DNA of 64,000 bases, from NCBI GenBank assembly GCA_036674765.1, contig JARVKI010000005.1, positions 124,001 to 188,000 of the forward strand. Direction: 5' to 3'. This document shows, in pieces, positions 34,900 to 46,209 of this stretch (the first letter of the stretch is position 1; the number at the start of each line of letters is the position of its first letter). Under the pieces are notes generated by a model, which saw only the letters and a program-made list of their open reading frames with translations, was not told the DNA's origin and made no database searches. The stretch comes from Seiridium cupressi. Taxonomy: Eukaryota; Ascomycota; Sordariomycetes; Amphisphaeriales; Sporocadaceae. Both the position numbers and the translations under genes were made by a program.

Positions 34900-37560
34900 C
34901 TAACGTGAAAGTCGCGTCAGTGTCGTTCGAAACCAGTTGCCCTTCACACTGTACTGCCGCTCACTGGGCCCATCCGCCTTCAATTGCCTCAATGACATGT
35001 CCTTGTCAGCCAATAACTGTACGATAGTCTCGTATCCCTCCTGAGCTGCCAAATTCATCACTGTTTGGCTAGATTGACTTTTGGATTTCATACTGGCACC
35101 CTTGTCGAGCAAGAGCTCCACGATGTCTATATATCCTCGAGCAACTGCATTTAATAAGGGTGTCTGGCCGTACTCCTTCTGAGAATCAACATCAGCACCT
35201 CTGTGAATCACTAACTCGACAGTCTTTTTATGCCCTTTGTATGCTGCTGTTGATAACGGCGTTTTGTTATTCTTGTCCGTAGCATTGATGTTGGCACCTT
35301 TATCAAGCAGTAGCTCGACAATAACGTTGTGCCCTCCAAGCACCGCAAACAACAACGGTGTGCGACTATAGTTATCCCAAGATTCTATGTTGGCGCCTTT
35401 GTCGAGTAGCAGCTTCCCTACATCACTGTGCCCTTCCAGTGCCGCTAATGACAGCGATGTTTTGCCATAATCATCTTTAGACTCGATATTAGCACCTTGC
35501 CTGAGCAGCAGCTCAACCATATCCCCTATAACTTTGAATGATGCCAATGATAATGGTGTGCGTTCAGTGTCTCTGTCTTGCTTCTCTATTCTGGCGCCTC
35601 GTGCAAGCAGCCACCTAACAGTGTACATGTCCCCCTTTCCAGCTGCCTCCAAAAGCGTTGTCTGAGTTCTGACATAATGAGTTTCTAATTTGAGATCTGG
35701 AGGACAGGGATCATCTTACTCTTCTTTTCGAGGATTTGCTTCATCTGTAAACGAGCCCAGTCCCTTGGGTAATGCATGAACGGATCCTGTGTTCGTTGAT
35801 CGTAGAGATCCAGGTCGAAGTCCATGCATTGTGGCCGATCGGAACTTGACACTACCAATTGGGACTTCTGTTGTGCCATTTACATCATTTGACTCGGAGG
35901 GAAAAATTAGGTCATCCTCTATCGGCCTTTCATTTTGTGCATAACGCTTCGTGTAAAATGCGGCTGCATTGTAATATCTCCCATAGTCTGTAAGAAATAT
36001 TTCAGCGATTTCTGGGACCAGTGGATCGTCCGCATCCGGACTAGCAAGTAGACCACAGACTACAACCAGTAACGATCCGAGAGAACAGTAATTGGTGATA
36101 TTTCTTGAGTACCACTGCCCGCCGTGCTGATACTGGTTTATCTGGTTGGCCTCTTGCCACCAGGTAGAGTAGTCAACACATAGTTTGCCAGTATGATCGA
36201 TGTTAGGGTGATACACCCGTGTCTGGAAGCGAAGCTTTGGTGGTTGATTTTCGGCGAGCTGAACGGTTATCCAGGATATCCCATGTTCATAAGGAGTTCC
36301 TGGGGGGGCCTCGACACTTGCCAAAATCTTGTCTAGGGGATCTCCGACAGAGACTGCGCTCACGTACGGTATTCTGCTAGTCGTAGGTTACGTAGTTCGT
36401 GGAACATTCGTCTAGCCAATGGTACATCATTATGGGCCTGTAGGACTATCCTTGAATTCGAGGTACATATCTGGTTGTCATGGTTTTCCACCGGCTGTAA
36501 TGTACTGCCATATTGCGCGTCGTTCGCAGTGAATTTCAACTCTTCTCTGGGAAGTTTGTGAGATGTCATTGCTGCCATCCAGCGCCGGTGCTGGGGTATA
36601 TCCTCAGTGGCGTCGTCCCTAGTTGTCTCGGTGTCTGGGTCTTTAGTCGTCGCTAGTTGCAGTGGCTTTTTTGATGTTTTGCGTTGTGCTGGAAGGACCG
36701 ACACCGGGACTGGACCTTCTCGTTGTCGAACGGCATATCCATGTCCTGACCATGGTCCTCTTGCCTCATCTGAAAGCTTTGAAGACTGCGTCCGCGCTGT
36801 GTAGTAAGACCTCGAACTGGCGGTGACAAGACTTAGTCGCTTACTAGCAGTCTCTGATACTACCCTGAGGGACGATGGTGACGACGCAGATGATGCGACT
36901 TCCTCGAGCAAGGCAAGGCTCTGAGGATCCGAAATCGATTCGATATCGCCCACCAACATTTCACTCTGGATACCCTGCATCGTTGGTGGCCGTCCTTTTT
37001 CTCGTACAGTATGCTGTCGTTCCAGTCCTTCGAGAGCATTGGTAATACTAGACAATGCATGCTAATGCCCTTATCTTAGACACTAAGCGCTCTAGCTGTG
37101 GTTCATCGCGAACAGACCAGCGGGTCACCTCCCAAACGCACTTGTCCTTTTGATTTTTCCTGATACGCTCTCGCAGTTTGAAGGAATCGCGAAAGACCGT
37201 CAACCCGACGGAGTGCTCGTCGTTGCCATTGGTTTCTTGTTGAAGAGCATACCGACCGGCAATAACATCGGTCTTCCCTAGAATGGTGGATAACTGAGTC
37301 AAGCTAGACCTTATTTCCTGTTCAATATCTGGTCGAAAGAGAGCTGGGTGAGATTGAAGCTTCCGGCCACTAGGATCGGGGACAACGCCGAGACTCTCAC
37401 CCCAAATCCTCAGACGTGCACGCTCTAGTGCAAGCTCGGTGCATAAGAGTTCGAAATTCTCGCCAAAGCTTTTAGCAAGAACAACGATGTCGAAGTTCTC
37501 AATACAGGAGAAGAAGAGGCCGGCGATCCCCAAGACCCCAATTGCGAGTTCTGCTGCTTC
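34900..37560 (-). pseudogene. HeLo - E2 ubiquitin-conjugating (UBC) - ankyrin fusion, frame disrupted
   Basis: Domains in order: a HeLo domain (37560 to about 37060; begins AELAIGVLGIAGLFF, later FRDSFKLRERIRKNQ and WEVTRWSVRDE), the cell-death domain of HET-S-type proteins; a linker containing DIESISDPQSLALLEE, the usual HeLo exit; an E2 fold (about 36430-35900) with PPGTPYEHG, HPNIDHTGKLC (Cys codon 36178-36180) and DPLVPEIAEIF; then, across a 51-nt intron (35719-35669), about seven ankyrin repeats to 34900. The frame breaks twice by single-base shifts: near 37048-37065 (HeLo to linker) and at 36360-36363 (linker to E2). The frame also has no ATG between the HeLo domain and an upstream stop near 37657. 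HeLo and E2-ANK share one frame, the linker another. No introns fix this. Probably a pseudogene of a non-self recognition protein, or badly assembled. Confidence 0.75.
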
Positions 37561-37645
37561 GCTATCAGCGCTACCCGCTTGGTGGCAGCAGAGAGAACTG
37601 CAGATCGTGCTCAGTAGAGTATGACTCCACAGATTGAAGGTACAC

Positions 37646-37654
37646 TTATATAAG
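37646..37654 (-). promoter_or_regulatory. TATA-like box upstream of the HeLo-E2-ANK gene
   Basis: CTTATATAA on the minus strand, about 90 bp before the first HeLo codon. It suggests that transcription starts shortly before the HeLo domain and that a long upstream coding exon is unlikely. Confidence 0.3.
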
Positions 37655-38405
37655 GTTCACTGAGCTGGATCTCGCTGTCGTTGAAAGTAGAAGAACAATG
37701 CTGACATTCTCGCTCTCGTCCTCCGATCGAAATGTTGGGCAAGGCTGCATATGTGCAGTGTGTACATGCACTAACACAGCCACTCTTTTCACAGCCGACA
37801 CGCGTAGGATTTCCAACGATTGATTGGCTAGCGGCATGATTTCACAGTATGCTGGTCGGCTGATACCGAATGCAGGACGAATCAGTGCAAAGAAAACCAG
37901 AGAAATGCCCTGCTACCCGACCTGCTAAGTGGGGCCCAAAGCCACCGCCGCATCTGGAAATGGAAAATCTGCCTCAACAGGCTCACTCATTTACATTTCA
38001 ATGGGACTCTTCGTTCCATTTAAAATATCAATCGTTGAGCTTACTTACAGATACGCGCGGACCAAAGTATAACATTGAGTAATTCAAACTCCTAATTTAA
38101 TGAAATGGAAACGACGTGTACACGCTTTTAGAGTAGACATTCTTAGCATGATTACAGATGGACTCTGGCTCTGAACACGGTAGTAGAAACTCCGACTAGA
38201 TCTCGATAACCCTGCCCCAAGGTTGAGGAACCTGTTCGCCGAAAAGCTAGTTGGGGCTAAACCACTGGGATCATACAAGGCCTTGACGATATGATTGCAA
38301 AATTCCTCACAGTCATTTCTCAGCTGATCAACTCTTTATAAGTTGCCTTTACCTTCAGGCCCCACACATATTCAAGAAGCAGCACCTAGGCCGTGTAGGC
38401 CTGAG
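37655..38405. other. Intergenic, no gene seen
   Basis: No supported gene. A 64-codon minus-strand frame at 38084-38278 lacks recognisable features; it could belong to the HET relic next to it. Confidence 0.4.
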
Positions 38406-38555
38406 TTAATAGATGCAGCCTTCTTCGCGGCCTTGCCGAATGACGACGACGGAGGGATGAACAGGTAGACGAGCATCCCAGCCATCACCTTTTTCGAGGG
38501 AATTCTGCAGAAAAGCGCGGATGTCAAGATCCTTGCAGTAAGAACAAAGTGTCAT
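38406..38555 (-). pseudogene. N-terminal relic of a HET-type gene
   Basis: From an ATG at 38555 a 49-codon frame begins MTLCSYCKDLDIRAFL and includes VVVIRQGREEGCIY before a TAA at 38406-38408. The opening LCxYCxDLDxR and the later GC resemble the cysteine-containing N-terminus that precedes many HET domains. No HET core (LSYCWG and following) is found downstream. It is a fragment at best; the similarity is short. Confidence 0.35.
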
Positions 38556-39048
38556 GGTTTCGTTTAGCTGTCTCCGTGCTTCATATCAGGGGTATAAAGT
38601 CGAGGCCACGTGGATGGGTAAGATCGCAGCCGCAAACCCACTTTAGGAGCCGACGGCCGAAGATGGTCAGCCAGGGCTGTCTCATCGGCAAATGGCGCAA
38701 AGCTAGTGAATCGACAAAATCTTGTTTCCCCATCTCCGTCATATGTCTATACGATGACTGGTAACTGTAGAGTCGCCATCTGATGTGATTCAACCCCAAG
38801 GACTGAAGTGCTCAATCCATTGAAATGACCAGCTGAACAATGGAAGGCCCTGAGAGAGTTGGACCACCGGTCATAGCCAATAGTCGCAAGCAGACGAGGA
38901 CGTGATAATGTGTAATTGTTCATAATTTAACATTAGAGCGAGGGTATACTATAATTTCATTTTGATTACAACTCTGGGTATCCCAATCAACCAACCGCCT
39001 CGCTTGCTTCATAATGCTCGCATGACTCGTCAATGTATCATAAAATGA
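38556..39048. other. Intergenic
   Basis: The 5' flank of the HET relic and the 3' flank of the Zn2Cys6 regulator. The overlapping short frames at 38549-38799 are on both strands and are not protein-like. Confidence 0.5.
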
Positions 39049-41953
39049 TCAGCTACTGAGTGCTGGCTGCTTGAACAGCCAGTCGCTGTTCGCATCGACC
39101 ATGAAATTCGTGATGTTGAACTCGTTGGCAGGGCCATTAGGATTGCCGCCGTTTGCGCCTGGTTGCTCGACGTTCATCTCGTTACCGTTGCCGTTGCCAT
39201 TCGGCTGCACGTTCTCGCCATGATGAAAAGGAAGCCGTGGCACATTGAAGAAGTCGAATACATCGAGATACTCGAGCTCATTAGGAGCCGGCGTCCTTGC
39301 GGGGGTCACGCTGGGCATGCGACTCGGTCCGCCAGCAATTTGACGTGGTTGTCGACTGATGAGAAAGTCAAGATCGAATGCAGTTCTCCTCATGTCGGCC
39401 AGAATCCTCACTGATGACGGCGTAACTCTTTCGCCTGTCGTGCCCACCGCTCGTTCGCTATCACTATGTTCGTCAAGCACACGCTGCAGAAGCTGGCAAT
39501 AGCGGGCAGCGACCGGCCAGTACCTGCCCATCTCCCTCAGCGTATCAACGAGGAAGGCAATCTGAGGAGAGAGCTTGTGTTCCACCGTCGACCCGTGAAC
39601 TAATAGCAGACGTGCAGAAACCCATAGAGTGAAAGCAAATGGCGGACCCAACTTAGGAAGAAGCCCATTTTGGACGACGAACTCTCCGAGCGCAGCTATG
39701 TTCTCTACGGCCCCGTGACAGCGCTGACTGGCGGAATAGGAAGGAGTAAAGATGGGTGATCGAGTGGTAGGGTATGCTGCTGAGGAGTGAAGCCTGATGA
39801 CCGCAGTATGATATGTCGCATGTAGCATAATCCATCCGCAATTCATGGTCTTGCCACAACCTGGTTGAAACAACTTCGCCATATTACCATACTCGCCAGG
39901 AAGGCCGAACTTCCATGAAGTTAGCAGGTTGTCAAGATCTTTATATCTCATTTGCCATTTCTCAACGTCACCTAGGGCGCTAATATCCACGGGTTGCTTC
40001 AAAAACTTGTGGACCTTGGATAGTATTCCGAGTATCTCGATATAGTATGAGAAAGCGCCGAGGTTTTCGGGTTTATTGGTGTCGTGATCTGGAAGCTCCG
40101 AAGGGTGGTTCTCGGGCTGGAACCATCTTGTCTCTACCCGTTGGTTCTTCATCCAAAGATCGTCCCTGCAGGGGAGAGTCCTGTCGATCTCCTTGTCATC
40201 AAGCGCAAATTCAAATGCAGTGGCAAGTGTCGCGTATCGGTCGAGCAAGTATACCATCCAGAATAGTCTCCGTCGCGACTCATCCTCGATGAAATCTCTG
40301 GATTCTGGGAGGATCATGGCTCTGAGCGTATATATAGAGGCATAGTTGGGAGACACTGAGAACGAAGAAGTCTCAACAGCCAAGCCGATCTGCACCACAG
40401 ATCTCGTGATGAGCGCCATAATATTCCAGCCCGGTGGTCCATTGCTGTCCCCACAGAGATCGAGGGCGAGGATAACAAGAGCCTGTAGAGCTTTGATGGA
40501 CGAGTTCTCCATGCCATAGAGGAGGACACGTTGTTTCGAAATGCCATGGTAGTGCCGCCGCCTCTCTTCCGTCAACCTGGCATCTGTGGAGAATCTCAAG
40601 GTTGTGGCGACAATGGCGTGTAGCAATACCCGATCGGTTTCATCCAGGGTGGAATTGCCGAATAACGTATCAAGGGTTGTTTTTCTATGTAGAATAGGGC
40701 ACCAGGTATTGATATGCTTGAAGTATAGATCCGCCAAAGCGTATAACAAGTCATATGGCGGCAGGTCCTGATCTGCCGATAACTGCGATTGACCTTGAGC
40801 TACACTCAGCCCGGGCGACTGAAGCGGTTGGTTGCCATAGTACTCTTGTGTCGCAACACTAGGCTGTAGGGCGGGAAGTTGGTTCGTGGGCGAAATGCCG
40901 GACAAGGGCATCTGTGACTGGAACGCATCAGGCATAGAATGTATCGAAGGTGTCGGTGGTGGCAACCCAAAGTCGGTGCTCTGTGTAACAGGCGGAAAGG
41001 ATGAAGGCTTCTGTAAAAACAACGCTGTTTCTGCCCGCGGCGTCCGTACCGGGTCGTTGTGACGGAAGACAGGGGCATGCTCACGAGGCGTCCCTGAGTC
41101 GCTGGGAATGCTCGGGTTGCTGGTCCGCACGCTGTGTGCAGCATTCAGAGAGCCATTGGGCGCGAAGCTGTGCTGGAGAATCTCGGAATGAGACCTGAGA
41201 ATCTCTTCCAATTTGTCGAGGCGCTGTTCCAATTCTCTGCCATAGCCGGCCCTCAGCCCTGGCTTTTTCCTCTCGCGGTACTCGCAAGGGACAGAGTTCC
41301 GTTTGCACCACCCGCATGACGGCTGACCGCGATCACATTTCACCTAAAAGCAGGTCAGCACGGGCTCACTTACTTCGCTGACCTATTTGCTCTGTTGCAC
41401 AACGTGCACAGCAAGCAGCATGACGGTGTAAACTGACCTTTCTTTGTTTACACAACTCGCATCTTGGGATGAGAGAAACGTTAGCGGGTCTCTTTGACTC
41501 CGGTTCGTGGTCCGAAGAATCGGAGTTATCGGTGTGGTGCTTCCGTGGAGAAGTCGGGCGTGGTGAGTCGTCCTGGGACGGTTCCGGCGACATGTCCACG
41601 GATCACCAAGAGCGGTGCCAATTGGCATCTAGCACGCGGCGACAACGAGGGGCTGGATACATAGGGGGATGGAGGATAAGAAGGAAAAGGAAAGGGCAAG
41701 GGGGCAGAATGTTGGGGTATAAGCGAGTCAAGAAGGCAGGAGAGTATGCTGGAGGATGCACATACGATACAGAGATAGGCCTTTTGCGCTTGCCAGTACG
41801 TGCCGTGTCAGGTTCATCATGGTCTTCGTCCGGGTCATTGTCGTCTCCGCTGTGCATGGCGTTGCCATCATCACTGTCGAACTCATGCTTCCCATGGCTG
41901 AGTGGCGGCGACACGTGTTGGTGTCCGCCATTCAGAGGCTGAACAGCCTGCAT
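39049..41953 (-). CDS. Zn2Cys6 transcription factor (fungal_trans type)
   Basis: Nuclear DNA-binding regulator. Three exons: 41953-41766, 41462-41438 and 41343-39049, giving 835 aa. The 303-nt first intron ends with a clear CTAAC branch point and CCAAG acceptor. The zinc cluster is assembled from all three exons, with cysteines 64, 67, 74, 81, 84 and 91 (SCELCKQRKVKCDRG...). It is followed by the linker RERKKPGLRAGYG and a short coiled coil, ELEQRLDKLEEILRSHSEIL. A long regulatory domain contains WCPILHRKTTL and RRRLFWMVYLLDRYA. The start is the first in-frame ATG; the frame is open further upstream, so a longer N-terminus is possible. A second start inside intron 1 (41593) could make a variant. 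It is divergent from the LRA3-like gene and may control it. Confidence 0.88.
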
Positions 41954-43817
41954 CTTGGGGCCCGACTGCGAGGGCGAGGGAGTATCAGAGGAATCGAATA
42001 GGGGTCTGTTCCCGCCACGGCTGGCACTAGCTCTGTCTCGGTGTAATGGCACATGGAACGGGTTGCAGCATCACTCGGGCTGTCTCTGGAGCACGCAGCC
42101 AGCCGTTGGGCGGTCGAGGGAGGCTCGGGGTAATGTTGAGCAGAGTGGGAGCTGGAGATCGGGGAGCGTGGGGATTTTTTATTGTGGGCAAGGAATGGGG
42201 ACATGGCTCTGCATGGGCGCTGCAGGGGTCTCCAGTGGATTCGGAGACCATGTGCGCGCGGGCGCTTCACTGCTCGAGTCTGCGTCTGGCGCAAACCGTT
42301 GAAGCAGGGTCTCAGGCACATTGGCCACTCGCTGATTGGCAAATCCCCGTTGCACGACTGCTCCGAGAGGGATAGCCCAGCTCAGAAGCAAGGCGGCTCC
42401 AAAGTGGGAGCCCGAGGGGCTGGGGTGGTCTTATACGATCACGAACTTTGGAGATTGGTTCTCCGATCAACCATGGCCCAAATTCCGTTTCCCCCTTTCC
42501 CACTGTCCCCGGATCTGCAACAGGACGCGTCCTCCAATGATCCGAGCCCCGATTGTGTCGAACCCAGCTCGAATCCAGCCCTGCCTAAAAACCTCACCGA
42601 GAGTTCTTCAATATCAGACGATGGAACACGACAAAAGATCGAGGAAAGGGCCCAAAACGATATGCTCCCATGTCTGGGCGTTGATGCGGGGAAGCTTGTC
42701 TAGCCGATGCGGAGACCGTGGACATGGGCTGGTTGGAGATCTGGGGGTCGGGGTGCCGCCCGCTAAAGCTCTTCTGATATCCGGCCACAGCCCTGTTGTT
42801 GTGTACCTTTTCTGGATAGATCTCATGCCACAAACGGGCATTCAGCAAAAGATCGTGGGAATCGCACTCCCCTGTACCACGAGAGCACAACTGTTGCACG
42901 ACAGTCTGGGTCGTAACGCATTTAATCATGAGAGTTCTAGGGCAATAGGGCACTTATGCAGTAGACACAACTAGGCCGCTATAACTCGGTATAAGCGGGC
43001 TATTCCGGCTGACCTCCCGACCAGGTAATAGCCCTTGTCAATTTTTGAGACACAGATCTATTACCACTGCGATGACACGACCCAAACCCCCAAGATAGAA
43101 ACTCTATATTTATATATATCTGGCTTGCCGGTCTGAAATGTTGACCATGTAGAAAGAAGGCTTACGTACCATGCATACATTGGCCAGTCGGTTTGGCCAG
43201 TCGGTTGCCGGCATTAACTGCTAGTGCCGATCTGTGCTACACCACCCGGATCTTCAATTCGTGACGGAGTTCGCCAGCGGCATTGATTGACATGGAGGCA
43301 TTTTTACACTAGGGCTATTTGACTTGACACCGAGGCACTGGACTGACTGGCTAGAACGCCTTCCAAAACGGCCACATGTGACTATCAAAAGACGCCGGCG
43401 CAGGCTTCGTCCTGGCAAGCGGGCCGATGCTGTGGCCACATTTGTACGCTTGTCAAACTGAACAAACCGACTCTCGAAGCCGCATGGCGGGGAGAAGCTC
43501 AAACTGTATCCATTCATCGGGCGATCTGACCCCGAGGGCGCAATCGCCAATTGGCTTTTGCATCGCGACTTCGGATTCCCAATGAAGCTCTACTCTACAA
43601 GACGTGCAGCTGCCCCCACGACCTCGTGACCTCAAACTTGAGCCGAATCACCTTCGATCGAGACTTGCCGAGATCCCCCGGGTTACCTACATAAACCCTC
43701 GAGCTCAAGCTGTTCAACTGGCAGCTTTGCTCCTGTTCCTCAATTGCAACAATCAATAAACCTTCCCCTTCTAATCACAAGAACCCTACGGTAGTCGTCA
43801 TCGATCCATAGCCCAAG
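41954..43817. other. Divergent promoter region between the Zn2Cys6 gene and the LRA3-like gene
   Basis: 1.86 kb with no supported gene. The overlapping long frames at 42000-42975 on both strands reflect GC-rich 5' sequence. A CGG-triplet array lies at 42987-43007. Confidence 0.5.
42987..43007 (+). promoter_or_regulatory. CGG-N6-CGG-N6-CCG array, candidate Zn2Cys6 site
   Basis: Three CGG/CCG triplets at 42987, 42996 and 43005 are spaced by six bases each, giving both a direct and an inverted pair. Zn2Cys6 dimers bind such pairs. It lies about 810 bp before the LRA3-like start and 1.03 kb from the regulator start. The assignment is inference. Confidence 0.35.
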
Positions 43818-45270
43818 ATGTCTGCTGTAAGGGATTTCCCCAAGATCAAGGCAGTCCGCTCATACATCATTGGTGGTGTCGGTTCTGGTGGTGATTACCA
43901 CAATGTCAAAGGCGGTCATTGGTAAGCAGAACTCATTGCGCAGCTTCTTTCACGCTGGATGGGTTGCTGACATGACGGGGTCAGGTTGATTGACTCCCCA
44001 ATCTCAACACCATGCTCGATATGGGATCAGTACAAGAAATCACGGACGAGTTGGGGTATCAATGTGCTTGGATCCTTCTTGGTTGAGATTGAGGCAACAG
44101 ATGGCACCGTGGGTTTTGCAACGGGTTTTGGAGGTAAGCAACAATAACCAAAGCATGACACTAGAGTTGGAGCTAACATTACACTCAGGCCCTCCTGGCT
44201 GCTGGCTAGTGCACCAACACTTTGAACGCTTCCTGATCGGCGCCGACCCCCGGAATACGAACTTGCTTTTCGAGCAGATGTATAGGGCATCCATGTTCTA
44301 CGGTCGGAAAGGTCTTCCCATTGCAGTCATCTCAGTCATTGACTTGGCCATCTGGGATCTGCTAGGCAAGATCCGAAACGAGCCCGTGTATAGGCTCATT
44401 GGTGGTGCTGCAAGGGAACGTCTCAACTTCTACTGCACCGGGCCCGAGCCGACGGCAGCCAAGGCGATGGGTTTCTGGGGCGCCAAGGTTCCTCTGCCCT
44501 ATTGCCCAGAAGACGGTCACGAGGGTCTTAGAAAGAACATCGAGTTCCTCCGCAAGCACAGAGAAAGCGTAGGACCCGACTTCCCCATCATGGTGGACTG
44601 CTACATGAGTTTGAATGTTTCATACACAATTGAGATTGCCGAGAAGACGAAGGATCTCAACATCAACTGGTGGGAGGAGTGCCTGAGCCCCGATGACACC
44701 GATGGCTTCGAGCAGATCAAGCGAGCACACCCTACGCTGAAGTTTACCACCGGAGAGCACGAGTACTCAAGATACGGCTTCCGCAAGCTCATCGAGGGCC
44801 GCAACCTCGACATCATCCAGCCTGATGTGATGTGGCTGGGTGGTATGACGGAGTTGCTGAAGGTTTCTGCCATGGCTGCCGCATACGACATCCCTGTTGT
44901 ACCGCATGCAAGTGGTCCATACAGTTACCACTTTGTCATATCGCAACCAAACACGCCCTTCCAGGAATATCTGGCCAACTCGCCCGATGGCAAGAGCGTC
45001 CTCCCGGTATTTGGTGACCTCTTTATCGACGAGCCTATCCCTACTCAAGGTTTCCTGACCACCGCCGACCTCGATAAGCCTGGATTTGGACTCACATTGA
45101 ATCCGGCTGTGAGGTCAAAGTTGATCTCATCTCAGTATTTATTGGCGCCGCCACCTGCTGCCGGATTGACGCCTCCAACAGAAACGAAGGAGGAGGATGC
45201 TAAGCCAAGTGGGGAGCCTGGTCTCATGGCAAAGCTCACGGAGGGCGTCAAGGACATGAATGCAGCATAG
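43818..45270 (+). CDS. L-rhamnonate dehydratase (enolase superfamily)
   Basis: Dehydrates L-rhamnonate to 2-keto-3-deoxy-L-rhamnonate, the third step of the oxidative L-rhamnose pathway (LRA3/LraC in fungi). Exons 43818-43921, 43985-44133 and 44189-45270 give 444 aa. The N-terminus has GSGGDYH, SWGINVLGSFLVE and GFATGFGGPPGCW, as in bacterial rhamnonate dehydratase. Metal ligands and catalytic residues fit the superfamily: Asp221 (MVDCYMS), Glu247 (WWEECLSPDD), Glu274 (TTGEHEYS) and His324 (VVPHASGPYSYH). The C-terminus has DKPGFGLTLNP and then about 50 extra residues, a fungal tail. Its neighbours are a divergent Zn2Cys6 regulator and, downstream on the same strand, an LRA1-like dehydrogenase. 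Galactonate dehydratase is the main alternative, but GGDYH and the LRA1 neighbour favour rhamnonate. Confidence 0.88.
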
Positions 45271-46209
45271 AGGAGTACTGGCAACATACATGCCATAGTA
45301 ATCATCTAGCATTATCTAGAGACATGTGTACATAATGATTAAACGTTGGACGACTATGTATCGTTACCAGAATGAATAAAACGACTGTCCACCCTCAAGA
45401 GTCCACCGTGTTTCTACCGAGCATGATGCCATTCCTCTTTGACATCACAAAGCGCCCTGTGATACATGAGTAAGGTATTCCGACAACGAAAGTGAATCGC
45501 ACCAACGCAAAGTACCCGCCACGCCCGTTAAGATAATTACTAAAATCAGATTCCAGACTCGGAGGCCCTGGCCAAAAGAAGACCCTAGCCGGCACTGGAC
45601 TGAGAGAGACCCTTCTAAACGAGAGGGAGTCGTCGCCGGTTCATCTCCCGGGAATCTGGTCGGTCGTCTTTCACCCGAAAACGCGGGGCATTTGCAAGCC
45701 TCCAATATTATCCACACTTCAAACCCGCGCTATAGATACTGGCATGAAACGGGAGAAGCGCCGAATCCCGAGTTCTAGCAACAGATTCTGAATGGACCAT
45801 GTGCATGAAAACTATGGATTAAGTCGATATTTGAACTCCTCAAATTGGTACTTAGTTTGAGCCGGAAATGTAAAATGAGGAGACGCCTAGAAGGTAGTGC
45901 AGTGGCGGGGTCGGACGTGTAAGTCAGCGGCTGGCCGGTCATCATGACCTTCAACCAGCAATTGCCAATCTCTCTTGTACACACGATTCTTGAAAACTAC
46001 AATTCTCAGCAGATGTTCTTCTTTTGTATCGTTGATAATAAAAGGCAAGTGACGGATACAAGCCGATTTTGACCTGACACATAATTCCCTGAGATCCTGA
46101 AGTCTCCCCCATCAGGGCAAAGCTACTCCAAAAAATACCCCTCCATTTCACCGCTCACTACCAAACAAACATAACTTCAGAATATCATACTGAAGCGAAG
46201 ATCGCAAAT
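45271..46209. other. Intergenic between LRA3-like and LRA1-like genes
   Basis: The terminator of one gene and the promoter of the next on the same strand. No gene is seen. Confidence 0.6.

Noticed and set aside
42000..42975. Plus-strand frames of 115-212 codons upstream of the LRA3-like gene
   Set aside because: Open on both strands at once in GC-rich promoter sequence, with low-complexity translation and no family match.
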